Assembly: GCA_017480285.1 (NCBI GenBank) | Contig: JAFVAX010000100.1 | Span: 21,143 to 85,142, forward strand | Direction: 5' to 3' | Length of the DNA: 64,000 nt | DNA from: Paludibacteraceae bacterium | GTDB lineage: Bacteria > Bacteroidota > Bacteroidia > Bacteroidales > Paludibacteraceae | Shown here: positions 9,058-21,000 of the stretch, piece by piece | Numbering within the stretch: position 1 is the first letter of the stretch | Layout: every line of letters starts with the position of its first letter | Notes under the pieces: generated by a model | The model's database searches: none | The model's input: only the letters and a program-made list of their open reading frames with translations | What the model was told of the DNA's origin: nothing | Program-made: the position numbers and the translations under genes

Positions 9058-9444
9058 TTAAGATAATTCGGTTATATACCTTTCTTTTTGTGGCAATAGG
9101 GTTGGCAAATCGTTTGTAATGACTCTAAAAAATTGATTGACATTGATTGAATAGTAGCCATGTACTAACACATGTCGCATACCTTCGATTTTGTTCCAAG
9201 GTGTTTGAGGGTGATTTTCTCGAAATTCTTTTGTTAATTTATATGAATCCTCACCTATAATCTCAAGTTGTTTAACAAAACCGAAATACACGATTTTATC
9301 ATTTGTTATTTCGTTAAAATCGTGCTTTTTAAGTCCTTCTTCAATATTATTTATTGCTTGAAGAATGTGTAGTAATCGTTCCTTATCTCTAATAGGTTCT
9401 CTCCTAAATTTTAATTTTATCTTTGTTTGCCGATTCTCTTGCAA
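9058..9444 (-). CDS. HepT-like HEPN-domain toxin (DUF86)
   Basis: This is a small HEPN protein of the HepT type. The hallmark R-x4-H-x-Y motif is present as RHVLVHGY (R90, H95, Y97 counting from the TTG start). In characterised pairs this motif is an RNase site, and its tyrosine is AMPylated by the partner MntA. REPIRDKERLLHILQAINNI is the usual DUF86 N-terminus. Homologues normally begin at the MREPIRD position, but that codon is AGG here. The only standard start is a TTG at 9444, which adds about 14 residues and overlaps the MntA-like gene by 41 bp. It is downstream of and overlaps that gene, as expected for the MntA/HepT system. Confidence 0.8.
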   Translation of the reverse strand: MQENRQTKIKLKFRREPIRDKERLLHILQAINNIEEGLKKHDFNEITNDKIVYFGFVKQLEIIGEDSYKLTKEFRENHPQTPWNKIEGMRHVLVHGYYSINVNQFFRVITNDLPTLLPQKERYITELS

Positions 9445-9697
9445 ACGGCATCAAATATGGTTCTTCTATTAAATCAACTTGTCGATTTGCCACTTTGCTT
9501 AAGTCACTAATCATGCCTCCGATGTCAAATAGCGAAAGGCTATTACCATCTGTATATGTTACCAAAATATCAATATCGCTATTCTCATTGTTTTCCCCAC
9601 GAGCACACGAGCCAAATAAATAGGCTCTTTCAACGGGTTGAGTAGCAAGGTATTCCCTTATTTTAGGAATGATATTTTGTATTTCTGGTGTTGGCAT
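9404..9697 (-). CDS. MntA-like minimal nucleotidyltransferase antitoxin
   Basis: This 97-residue protein has the minimal nucleotidyltransferase signature GSCARGENNENSDIDILV: G29-S30, then the metal-binding D41 and D43. That is the GSx10DxD motif of MntA. In studied systems MntA silences HepT by transferring AMP groups to its active-site tyrosine. The ATG at 9697 is clear. It is the first gene of a minus-strand trio with the HepT-like gene and a NadR-kinase-like gene. Fusion of defence or addiction pairs to nucleotide-metabolism genes is suggestive, but no link is proven. Confidence 0.85.
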   Translation of the reverse strand: MPTPEIQNIIPKIREYLATQPVERAYLFGSCARGENNENSDIDILVTYTDGNSLSLFDIGGMISDLSKVANRQVDLIEEPYLMPFARESANKDKIKI

Positions 9698-9700
9698 AAC

Positions 9701-11146
9701 TTATTTCAATTCTTTAAGTGCTTCGACGGTGAAGTCGTAGAATTTGTCAACCGATGCAATCAGTACTTTCTCGTCGGGGGTATGCGGATGTAGTATGGTC
9801 GGACCATAGGAAATCATCTGCATATCAGGGTAGTTGCGACCTATTATTCCACATTCGAGTCCTGCATGTATGGTAACGATGCGCGGATCAGTGCCAAACT
9901 TCCGTTGATAGACTGAGCGCATTGTTTGCAACAATTCGCTCTTCAGGTTGGGTTTCCACCCCGGGTAACTGCCTGAAAACTCGACTTTTGCGCCTGCAAG
10001 TGAGAACACACTGCCGATGGCTTCCATCACTTCTTGTTTTCTTGACTCAACCGAACTGCGGGTAAGGCAAAGCACTTCTATACGGTCCTCGAAAGTGGTT
10101 ACCATAGCGAGGTTGCTACTTGTCTCAACGATGTCCGGCATAGCGTCAATCATTCTCAGACGACCGTCCGGACAAGCCACGATGGCGTTGATGAGGTCGT
10201 CTTGTACCTCTTCGGCAAGCAGATGTTTTGGCATCTCGGTTTCTTCGCAAGTCAATGATATACTGTCTTCTACGCCATCAAACTCTTTCTTGAAAGTAAT
10301 GGCAAACTCGTCAACTAATCGCTTTAGTTCACCAACCTTATCTTCGGGTACGGTCAGCAGTGCCACTGCTTCACGAGGTATGGAGTTTCTCAAACTGCCA
10401 CCTTGAACACAAGCAAGTCGGGCTTCATAATGTGCCACTGCCTCTTTCAAGAAGCGGAACAGCAGTTTGTTGGCATTACCTCTTTGCAGGTGTATGTCGC
10501 AACCTGAGTGTCCGCCTTTCAGACCTTTGAGTGTGATTATAAATGCCTTATCGCCTTCCTCAACCGGTGCTTTGAGATAGGGGAATGTGAAACCGCCATC
10601 CACGCCGCCGGCACAACCAACATACAACTCGCCTTCCGTTTCGCTGTCGAGGTTAAGCAGATATTTGCCTTTCAGCCATCCGCCTTTCAGGTCGAAAGCG
10701 CCATACATACCCGTTTCTTCGTCAACGGTGAAAAAGGCTTCTAAAGCAGGGTGTTGAAGTGAGTCGTCTGCCAAAATGGTCATTGCTACTGCCACGCCCA
10801 TTCCGTCGTCTGCGCCGAGCGTGGTATCTTCGGCTGTTACCCAATCGCCGTCAATATACGGGCGTATGGGGTCTTTCTCAAAGTTGAATTGGATATGCGA
10901 ATTTTTCTGTGGTACCATATCCATGTGCGCTTGTAGTATAACGCCAGGACGGTCTTCCATACCTTTCGAGGCAGGTTTGCGTATAAGCACATTACCAATC
11001 TCGTCACGCTCCGACTCAAGACCGAGTGAGCGACCATACTGAAGTAAAAACTCGCGAACAGCGTCGCAGTGTCCCGACGGACGGGGAATCTGTGTCAAAG
11101 AATAAAAATTCTTCCAAACAGGATTTTGTAAGTCTGTGATTTTCAT
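9701..11146 (-). CDS. pepD: aminoacyl-histidine dipeptidase (M20 metallopeptidase, PepD)
   Basis: PepD is a cytosolic zinc dipeptidase that cleaves Xaa-His and related dipeptides. The 481-residue length is normal. M20 landmarks are visible: ILQAHMDMVPQKN (metal ligand H and D), DDGMGVAVAM after TTLGA, the catalytic VDEETGMYGA, and the late metal-binding HPHTPDEKV. The lid domain lies between about residues 200 and 400. It sits between two toxin-antitoxin pairs on the same strand, with 3 bp separating it from the MntA-like start. The downstream trio may therefore share its transcript. Confidence 0.93.
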   Translation of the reverse strand: MKITDLQNPVWKNFYSLTQIPRPSGHCDAVREFLLQYGRSLGLESERDEIGNVLIRKPASKGMEDRPGVILQAHMDMVPQKNSHIQFNFEKDPIRPYIDGDWVTAEDTTLGADDGMGVAVAMTILADDSLQHPALEAFFTVDEETGMYGAFDLKGGWLKGKYLLNLDSETEGELYVGCAGGVDGGFTFPYLKAPVEEGDKAFIITLKGLKGGHSGCDIHLQRGNANKLLFRFLKEAVAHYEARLACVQGGSLRNSIPREAVALLTVPEDKVGELKRLVDEFAITFKKEFDGVEDSISLTCEETEMPKHLLAEEVQDDLINAIVACPDGRLRMIDAMPDIVETSSNLAMVTTFEDRIEVLCLTRSSVESRKQEVMEAIGSVFSLAGAKVEFSGSYPGWKPNLKSELLQTMRSVYQRKFGTDPRIVTIHAGLECGIIGRNYPDMQMISYGPTILHPHTPDEKVLIASVDKFYDFTVEALKELK

Positions 11147-11192
11147 TGTAGTATTTTGTAATTAGTAATATTTGTTATAATGAAATAAATTA

Positions 11193-11606
11193 TCACGCCA
11201 AAGACATACATTGTTGTCCTATAATTTTAAGTCCGTTTGCAATGCGAACTTTTTGTGCGTGTTTGGGTTGTGTAACAGCATTTGCATAATGAGAAAGTTG
11301 TGCATTTTTCATTCCTGTTACTCTTGCCAAAGCCGCAAGAGTAGTATATTTTTGAGCCTCATGTAGTATGGCGCTTATGCGTTTTTCATATTCTAAAGTA
11401 TATTTGCCCTCTGCTATGTTTTCAGGCAACTTATCACCATCTGCAAGACAACTTTCTATATGGAATTGAAGTGCTTTAACGGTATCACTTTGCAAATCCG
11501 AAAAAGTTTTTCCCGTGGTAAATACAGCGCCACCCAAGCGAGCATCATTTATATATCCGGCATAATTCTTACCACACCAATCTACTTGAACTATTATTTT
11601 TTCCAT
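11193..11606 (-). CDS. HicB-like antitoxin with C-terminal HTH
   Basis: This HicB-family antitoxin of about 137 residues begins at the ATG at 11606. A TTG at 11639 would overlap hicA and is less likely. The N-terminal half (VDWCGKNYAGYINDARLGGAVFTTGKTFSDLQSDTVKAL) resembles the partially degraded RNase H-like fold of HicB. The C-terminal part (ALARVTGMKNAQLSHYANAVTQPKHAQKVRIANGL) is a Cro/XRE-like helix-turn-helix. It neutralises HicA and probably represses the operon through the HTH. It follows the hicA-like gene with 23 bp between them, in the usual toxin-first order. Confidence 0.88.
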   Translation of the reverse strand: MEKIIVQVDWCGKNYAGYINDARLGGAVFTTGKTFSDLQSDTVKALQFHIESCLADGDKLPENIAEGKYTLEYEKRISAILHEAQKYTTLAALARVTGMKNAQLSHYANAVTQPKHAQKVRIANGLKIIGQQCMSLA

Positions 11607-11629
11607 ATTCTTAATAATTTTGATTTTAT

Positions 11630-11824
11630 TTATTTCCAACCTGCTTGTTTTAGAATACTTTGCAGTAGACTTCCATCAAGGTTGTCGTTTTGTTTTTTAT
11701 TTACTGTAACTTTTCCTTTTTTTGTAGGATGCTTAAATTGCCGATGGTCTCCTTTTGTATATGTTAAGTACCAGCCATCTTTTAGCAGTAATTTTATTAA
11801 ATCTCTAACTTTGATAGTTTTCAT
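11630..11824 (-). CDS. HicA-like mRNA interferase toxin
   Basis: This 64-residue protein has the double-stranded RNA-binding-like HicA fold: KVRDLIKLLLKDGWYLTYTKGDHRQFKHPTKKGKVTV, with the catalytic histidine H27 in GDHRQF. HicA toxins cleave mRNA independently of ribosomes. It is followed by the HicB-like gene. On the minus strand a TATATTTG box lies at 11838-11845, just upstream of the start. A 6-bp inverted repeat (AGTATT/AATACT, 11859-11876) next to it is a candidate operator for HicB. Confidence 0.9.
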   Translation of the reverse strand: MKTIKVRDLIKLLLKDGWYLTYTKGDHRQFKHPTKKGKVTVNKKQNDNLDGSLLQSILKQAGWK

Positions 11825-11837
11825 TTTGATATTTTTT

Positions 11838-11876
11838 CAAATATACTTTTGCAAAAATAGTATTATTTTTAATACT
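11838..11876 (-). promoter_or_regulatory. hicAB promoter box and candidate operator
   Basis: Read on the minus strand, TATATTTG (11845-11838) fits the Bacteroidetes -7 box, 14 bp before the hicA ATG. An inverted repeat, AGTATT (11859-11864) and AATACT (11871-11876), lies just upstream of it, where an autoregulatory antitoxin would bind. No clear -33 box is visible at the right distance. Confidence 0.4.
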
Positions 11877-11910
11877 TTCCAAATTTTTTTTACATTTTTT
11901 TAGTTTTTTA

Positions 11911-11969
11911 TTGCAGTTTTTATGATTTTTTTGTATATTTGTTTGAATTATTGCATTTTGGGTGCAATA
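11911..11969 (+). promoter_or_regulatory. promoter and leader hairpin of the giant surface protein gene
   Basis: TTGC at 11911 and TATATTTG at 11934-11941 are separated by 19 bp and fit the Bacteroidetes consensus. They lie about 70 bp before the ATG at 12013. In the leader, TATTGCA (11949-11955) and TGCAATA (11963-11969) can form a 7-bp hairpin. The rest of the 190-bp gap to hicA is AT-rich with no gene. Confidence 0.55.
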
Positions 11970-12012
11970 GTCAGAAAACAAGCCTTTCTTTCACCATAAA
12001 AATACCACGCCT

Positions 12013-15000
12013 ATGAAACTCTCTCGCTTCGTTTCCTGTTTTATTATATCTTTTCTTTGTGCCAACTTGCTATGGCTTAGTGCGTATGCTGATTCATATA
12101 CGCTGACGGCGGCTACTAATACTGGTGATGGTTCAGGTATAACTGCTTGTACGACTTTGCCATCTGCTGTTTTTTCAACTGGTTCGGATTATGTATCTGC
12201 AATTTCTGAAGCCACAAAAGCCTATTATAACGGTGGTTCAGGTATAAAACTTGGTACAAGTAGTGTAGTAGGAACACTTTCCCTAAATTTATCTTCTTCA
12301 GGGCAAGTTTTTATTGATAATATTGTTGTTTCGGCAAAGCGATATTCTGCATCAAAAGCAGTAACACTTTCTATTTCTTCTACTGATGGATCGGCATCTC
12401 TTGGATCATCGTCCGCTCTTTCATTAACTGCCGATTTTGCAGACTATACTTATACTCCGACATCAACAGACAGTAAAACTACAATTATATCCTTTGAAAG
12501 TTCAAAATACTGTTGGATAGAATCTATCACCGTCAATTATACTCCCGAAGCACCGTCTGGCTGCACCAATACGGTAACAATAACTAAAGGGGCAGAAACA
12601 AACGGTACATTCACTATTTCCGACACAGAAGTATGTGGTGATGGCGACGGTGCAACCATAACCGTAACTCCCACACCTGATGCAGGTTATGCAGTGTCTG
12701 CAGTTACCACTACAACAAGTGGCATGGTTACTCCGCCTACTCCGACAACAAGCGACTATACCGTTTCAGGCATAACGGCTAACACTACCATCAATGTCAG
12801 TTTCACAGCCCTGCCGACACACACTATATCTTTCGATACGGGTGGAGGGTCAACTGTCAGTAGCATAACCGCTTACGAAGGCGAAGAGGTTGACCTCACG
12901 GCTATCACTACACCTACTACAAGTTCAATTTGCAACTATCGCTCTTTCTATGGTTGGTCGGAGACACCGGTTGCTCTCAATACAACCACAACTCCCACAG
13001 TATTAACATCTTATACTATGGGTACTGCAGATAAAACACTATATGCAGTCTATAAAAAAGCCGTCCCAACCGGCAACACGCAGACCGACCATGTAACAAG
13101 TACTGAAATCTCTACAATATCTGGTACATCATATACCGACAACCGTTCTTTCAATTCTTCAGAAGGATTAACATGGGGAGGATTTTTTGCGATAGGTACT
13201 TATAACACTTCATATAAGTCATTACAAATCAATAAGAATCAATTAGGATATCATATTGCAACGGCTATTTATAATGGTATAATAACCGAGATAGAAATTA
13301 CTGCTTATAAAACATCTGCACAAAGCCGTACTATCTTATTGTTGGATAACACTAACAATAAGCAACCTACCGAAGGAACTCATGGTACTTTTGAATTAGG
13401 TGCCGATATTGCTGCAAATGTTCAAACTACACAATCTTTTTCATTTTCAACAAATCAGCCTTCACAACTCTTTATTTATTCATTGAATGCTGTTTATGTT
13501 TCATCTATCATCGTTACCTACGACGAAGCAAGTTTCACTTACAGTAGCGACCCGGACTGCTCTGCAACGGCTGTCGGATACCGAATGAGTTACAACGGCA
13601 CAACGCTTGAGTTTACACAGAAAGATGCTACAAGCATTTGGGAAACACCAATGCAAACACTCACTGCCACAGGGCTTGCTGCTGACTATTATGTGGGACT
13701 TGCTAATGCCGTTCCAGTCGGACAAACAGGCGATATTACTGCTTATAGCGGTACTGTAACCGAAACGCTGCAAGACAATATGCAGTATCGCACGGGTTAT
13801 GCCGAAACCTACGAGACACTCACTGCCGCCTCTGTCGGATGGAAAGGTGTGTTCCGTATCGACACTAACTCCTCTGCCGACAACTACAACTGCTATTTCG
13901 TTCCATATCTGCAAGTTAGTTTCAATAAGAACGGCGGTTCTGGCTCGAACATATCACCTATTCCTGCAACACCTGTGGCAGTGGACGCTTCAAGCGCAGG
14001 ACTGAATATAACATTACCCACTTGCACCTTCACTCCGCCTGCAGGTAAGAAATTCCTCGAATGGAACACGCAAGCCGATGGCGACGGTGCACCATACGCA
14101 GAAGGCAGCACCTATCCCAATCTGACAATGGGTTCTGTAACGCCCACAACACAAGTGCTTTATGCTATCTGGACAGACGCTTCTATTTATACTGTAACTT
14201 TGCATACCGTTTCTGCCGAAGCCACAGGCGTTACCGATGGTCAGACGCTTACACAAGAAACTGAAGGCGAAGCAGTTATCCTGCCTGTACCACAAATCAG
14301 TTGCGGCAGATACAACTTCGCCGGTTGGGCAACGGCACAAGTTACCGCATCTACCGGCACTCGCCCGACACTCTACAACGGCACTTACACACCTACTGCC
14401 AACATAGACTTGTATGCTGTCTATCGCAAACCGGTTACGACATCTCATTATCAACTTGTTACCGACGCTTCAACGCTTTCAGCAGGCGATGTGGTACTGT
14501 TGGCTAATGCTGCCAATTCGGCAGTATCAAGCACATTTAATTCAACTTACCTTAATAAAGAGAGTGCCACTTTCAGTCAAGACCTCTCAACCATTACCGC
14601 CACTGTCGCCACCGGACTCATGCTCGATGGCGAAGAAGGGGCTTGGAAACTCATTAGTTCGTCAGGACAACTATTCACTAACACTTCGAATAATCTTAAC
14701 CTAACCGGCACAGGTACAGGCACTTATGCTATAACTATTAATGCTTCAAACAACGAAGCAACCATAGCACCAACAGGTATGTCCGGCAGCCGGTTCTTGT
14801 ATAACAAGTCCTCAACTCGTTTCAAGCCATACGCCTCAACTACAGTAGTAAGCGCTTCGATGCTTATGCCTCAACTCTACCGCTCTAACGCAACCTATTC
14901 ATATATATCCGACCCCGCATGCTTAGAGACTTGTCAAACACCTGTCTTTACACCTGTTGCAGGTGAATATACAGAAACACAATCAGTTACCATAACTTGT

Positions 15001-18000
15001 GCAACCGGCGGAGCAACAATATATTACACTACCGACGGCACAGAACCGACTTCAAGTAGCACACCTTATACAACTGCAATCGAAGTTTCAGCCACTACCA
15101 CCATCAAAGCCATAGCCGTCAAAGCAGGATTAGAAAACTCTGATGTGGCAACCGCTACTTACACAATCTCTGTGCCCGACCCAACTATCACGGAATTTAA
15201 TCTTGTTGAAGACCTCTCAGAACTTGAAGTAGGCAAACATATCGTTATAATGGCTGTTGCAAGCGATATTTATTATGCTTTGAGTACTACGCAAAACTCT
15301 AATAACAGAGCAGCGGTAACAGAAGGTTTCACGATGTCGAACAGCAACAAGACCGTAACACTCGGTGCTACTAACGATGTGCAGATTATCGAACTCACTG
15401 ATGAAGGCGAAGGTTTGTTAGGTTTTTATACAGGTAGCGGTTATCTGTATGCGGCAAACAGTGGCTCTAACCAACTCAAGACGCAAGCTGCCAACGACGA
15501 TAATGGCAAGTGGAAGATAACACTCACAGAAGGTGTGTTCTCTGTTGTGGCACAAGGCACAAATACCCGCAATCAACTGAAATTCAATAATGGTAGTCCA
15601 AAACTATTCTCTTGCTATTCAGGCGGACAAACAGATGTGTTGATTTACATTGAGCCTGACAACTGTACTGCTCCGGCTACAGCATTGGGCGTTGAGGCAA
15701 CACCTGCAAACATAACAACCATCACATCAACCACACTAAACACAACCGGTGGTAATGGCGGTGCCGTAACATACACAATCATAAGCGATAACGCTGCCAA
15801 TGCCAATCTTTCAGGCACGACCTTCACAGCCACTGTCCCGGGCGTTTATACCATTCAAGCCCTGCAACCGAAAAATAACGGCGAATGTAAGCAAACAGCA
15901 ACTACTAACATAACAGTCAGTTGCGATGTCAAATGGAGTATCAACGGCACTATCTCAAAAACTTCAACCATAAGTCAAAGCATGCTTCTTGCTACAGATT
16001 TCCCGACAACACCCGCTGACGATTTTATGAGTGATTGTGCTAACAAGTTTATGGGTTGGACCAACCAAAACCTCGGTCTTGAGCCGTCCGACGAACCTGC
16101 GCTGCTGTTCAGTAGTGCCACCGATGCACCGCAGATAACCGACGAAAGCGGGGCAGGGTATGTTACTTTCTATGCCGTCTTTGCAACTCTTGATATGGGC
16201 GAAGGAAGTTACAGACTCGTAACGGATGCCTCAACACTTCAGGCAGGCGACAAATTAGTATTTGCAAGTACCGACAACGAAGCCACAGCCGGCGATATTT
16301 CCTCAAGTATTATGACTGCCGTTACCTCTGAATTTTCAGAAAACGGCAAGACAATCACTACCTTAGGCAGGGGTACAATAGAATTTACCCTCGGCGGAGC
16401 GGAAGGCGCATGGACACTTACAAGTGATAATGGCTTCTTAAGTGCAACGGCTGTTAAGAAACTTGCTTGGGACAGCGAAACGGATACTTGGGACATAAGC
16501 ATAACCGACGGCGATGCCACTATCAGTAGCACCAACTCTGATTTTGGCAAGTTCCTTTATAATGTCGGAAATCCGCGCTTCACTACATATACCTCCACGC
16601 CGACCTCAAGCATGGTGCTTCCGCAACTATACCGCAAAGAAGCCGGTGCAAGCAACTTTATAACCGAATGTGATCCCACAAAAGCCACTATAAGTTATGT
16701 ACTTAAAGGTGGAGAGATGGGCGCCGGATGCATTACTAAACTGATTATCGACAAGGGTGATTCGCATACCGTATGTTCCGCCGAACCAACCTACGAAGGA
16801 CGCGTCTTTACCGGCTGGCTGTGTAGCGACGGCAACACATATCAGGCAGGCGATGTCATCGCTGACATACAGCAAAACCTCAAACTGACTGCACAATGGG
16901 TATATCGCATTACATACAGCGTCAATGGGGCAACCGACATCGAACCGACAGTTGATATAAACCCGGGCGATGCCCTCATTCTGCCAACACCAACACAACC
17001 GGCAGAATGCGACGGCTGGGACTTCTTGGGCTGGACCACGACACCGATAAGCGGAACGGTGCAGTCTGTGGCATCACTATATGAGTCGGGAACAGAAGTA
17101 GTGCCAACTGCTACACGAACACTGTATGCCGTTTATGGCTATGGTATGGGGGGCGACATAGGCAAATACACACTCGTCAAAGACGCAGAGAGCCTCACAG
17201 AAGGCAGTCAAGTGGTAATAGTAGCACTTGATTACAACTATGCGCTCAGTACCGACCAGAATGCCAATAACCGTTCTTATGTTGAGATAACCAAAGAAGA
17301 TGAGACTGTTTCGTGGGAAAACAATGCCGCTGTATGTGAGTTTATTGTCGAGAAAGGTACTTCGCAAGCAACTTGGGCTTTCTACGATGGCTCTTTAGAC
17401 GGATATATCTATGCTGCAAGCGCTTCAAGCAACTATCTGCGTACAGAAACCGACCTGAGCGATAATTCAAGTTTCGGGATAACAATCAATGCCGAAACGG
17501 GTGAAGCCTTTATGCAAGCGCAAGGCGAAAACACAAGAGATGTAATCCAATACAACAATAGCAACCATTTGTTCTCTTGTTATGCTGCCGATAATGCAAT
17601 GTCGCCCGTTGCCATTTACCAGAAGAGCGGACAGTTCAACTACGCAACAACCTGCTACACACTTACTTTGCATACTATCACTATCGCCGAACTGCACAAC
17701 GGTACGGCAGTTGTGGCTAAAAACGATGTTATTGAAGGAAGCGGTACGAAACTGACAATCAATCCATCCGAAGGATATGCTATAGGCAACATAACTATAA
17801 CACCTGCCGACGGTTGCACTCTGTCAGGTACCGATGGCAACCGACTGCTCACCAATGTAACGAAAGACATCGAGATAGATGTTACATTCACCAAACTGCC
17901 AACCTACTCAATTACCTTCCACAACCTCAATACCGGCGAAGAACAGACTGAAAACCAGACTATCAGCACAAGCAAGATAACCTTGCCGAAGGCATCTGTC

Positions 18001-21000
18001 TCTCCTGCTTGTCTTAGCGACGGATGGGAGTTTGCCGGCTGGATGGAAGGCTCGGCACAAACCGAAGAAACGACCACAGCACCCGTCCTCCGACCCGCCG
18101 GACAAGAGATTCTGCCTACCGACGATATGGACCTCTATGCCGTCTTCAAACTCAAGACCGGTGGCAGTAGCACCGCTACACGAGTTACCGCAACATCAGG
18201 CTTAGTGGAAGGACGGAAATATATCATAGGAAGTAAAGATAACAGCGTTACCGCAGGCACCTTGTCCGACACCTATCTCAAACCTATCGAAAGCACCTTC
18301 GGCTCAACTAACATAACAGCCGTAGCCGAAGGAACAGTGGAGTTTACCTTAGGCGTGAAAGACGGACACTACGCTTTGCTTGTCGGAACAGACTCGTTGG
18401 GTACCGACGGAGCAAAACGACTCACCATCGGCGACGAGTTTGCTACTAACCTTTGGGACATTACCTTTGATGGCGGAAATGCTGCTATAACAAGCCTTAC
18501 TGAATCATACGGGGCAATTTATTATAATGCAAGTGCACCGAGATTTACTACTTATACCAAAAGCGGACAAAAACCCGTGCAGATATACAATAGCCCCAAT
18601 TTGTCTGTGAAGTATAAGTCTGACCCCGCCTGCGTTACTTGTGAGGAAGCAACCTACTCGTTCGAAAGAGTAAGTATCAAGAAAGTGCCTACTGCCGAGC
18701 CGTTCACCAATACTTTCACTTCAACTAATCAGATGCCAATGCGCTGGTCGTCCGACAATGCGGCAGTGGCAACCGTCGATGCCGAATCAGGTGAGATAAC
18801 TATCGTAGGACAAGGCTCGTGCGTCATAACCGTCAAACAAGCAAAAGACAATACCAACCAGTTGTGTGCCCTCGAAGCAACCTTCCCATTAGTGGTTAAA
18901 GAACCAACTATTGATGTGGTAGAAGTAAGCCCTAACACCATTGTGCTCGAACACGACTACGACGGCGATGTGCAAATAAGTCTGTGGGAGCAAGAAACGA
19001 CCATTGTAGGTAGCGTGGCTGACAAAGTGTTCTTTTCCAAGTACTTCGAAGCCGCAAGTAATATGAAACTCTTTGCTATCTATAACGGTACCGACCACGA
19101 CATCGATATGACCGAACTGCGTGTTCGTGCCACCGGCAAATCAAAGAAATGGTCAGAACGACAAGGCGACTTCGGATATGTCGAACTCGCTTCTATCAGC
19201 CGACTCAGAAAAGACTTCGGTGAAGCCATGCTCTTACCACCGGGAACGGAACTTATCTTCTGGTCAAATAACTTTGGTGAAGGGAATGCTCAAACCTACA
19301 ACGCCTACCTTAGAGAATGTGTCAGTATGGAAATCAACGGAGTCAACTACGACTACGACGATATGGAATCAGGGGCTGTGCCTAACTGGTACTGCCTCGG
19401 CGACCCACAAGTGTATAACCGCAAAGATGCCGACGGCAACAACCAATTCGTATTCAATGGCGATGACGCACTTATACTCGAAGAGAAAGATGTCGATGGA
19501 AACTGGCAGATAATCGACCTCTTCGGAGCCGGCACAGCAGAAGGAACAAATACCGATGCTGTCGAACAGATAAAAGATAAATACACTATTAACGGAACAG
19601 AACAACCGCTCAACGATAATCCCGGCGGATGGCACTGTCTGCACCCCGATTCCATCGTTCCTTTCAGTACCAACCGGTATATGCTCTTCCGTAATAAGGA
19701 TGTGCTCTCCGGTCTCAATGCTGTAGCACATAATACTGATGACTTCGTTACTCTTTGCACTGAATGGAGCGGACACCCTGTCGGTGGTAGTGCCGGTAGC
19801 GGGGCAGAAAACTATTGCTATTCAGGCACTATGTTCTCCGAACTCGGACAAATGGACTACGCTAAGTTCTATACCGACCTGAAAATCATTGACCTGCCTG
19901 CCGAGAAATTCAAAAAAGACCCCATTACAGGAACAGTTACCGTTACTATCGACGACCTGACCGACCGTGCCTGCTCATATATGCAGATAAAAGTGAAAAA
20001 CGGCGATAACGAACTCGCAAAGAACGACTACAAAGTGCCAATCATCGTTACAGGCTCTGATGTTACCACCCAAGATGCCGTCTTTACCGACTTAGGCAGA
20101 ACAACTTGCAAAACCTGCGATGTCGTTGTATATAAGAATGCCAAACTGACTAAGTCCGAGACAGGTGATATCAACCGCTTCCGCGACCTCGAAGTATATC
20201 CTAATGGCGAGTTTGTATTGCCTTCAGGACGCTCACTCACTGTTAATACGCTCACTATGCGAGCAAAAGACGATACCGTGTCTTCGGCTGTGCTCGACGG
20301 CAATCTCACACGCACCGCAACATTGCTCTACCACGACAAGCGCATCACCAATAGTCGCTGGTATTGGCTCACACTGCCATATCGTTGCAACATAAAAGAT
20401 GTTACCTTCGACAATGGCGACCCCGCTGTCTTAGGTGCCGATTGGGCATTGCAGTACTACGACGGAGAAGTGCGTTCCGCAACACAACAAACAGGTTGGA
20501 GTTATTTTACCGGCACCACCATCGAACGCGGACAGGGCTTCATCGTGGCTATCTCAGGGCGTGAAGGACACAAGTATAGCACCCTGCGCTTCCCGATGGC
20601 TGACTACGACGAGACCGCCGACCCCGCAGTGCCCGTCGGAAACTATGGTGCGGGTACAGATGTCAGACCTAACCATAAAGGTTGGAACCTTGTGGGTAAC
20701 CCGTTCTTCAGTAAGTACAACAATATGCCTGACGACGGACTCATCCTCGGCAAACTTGCGAAAGACTACGACACCGAATCAGGGCGTTGGTACGGCAAAT
20801 GGACTCTCAGTACCGACGATGGCAATGTGCCATATATAACCATTCCGCAAGATGCCGGCTATTCGGAGTATATACAACAGAAAATAAGCGACTTCGGCAC
20901 ACTGCCTACCTTTACAAGTTACTTCATTCAGGTAGGTGGCGACACACCGCAGGACGACCTCGGAGTACAGTTCCTCAACCTCGACCGCAAGAACGCTGTT

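Noticed and set aside
19353-19776. Two 135-residue minus-strand ORFs inside the giant gene
   Set aside because: The regular repeat composition of the giant gene opens long antisense frames; no domain was seen.
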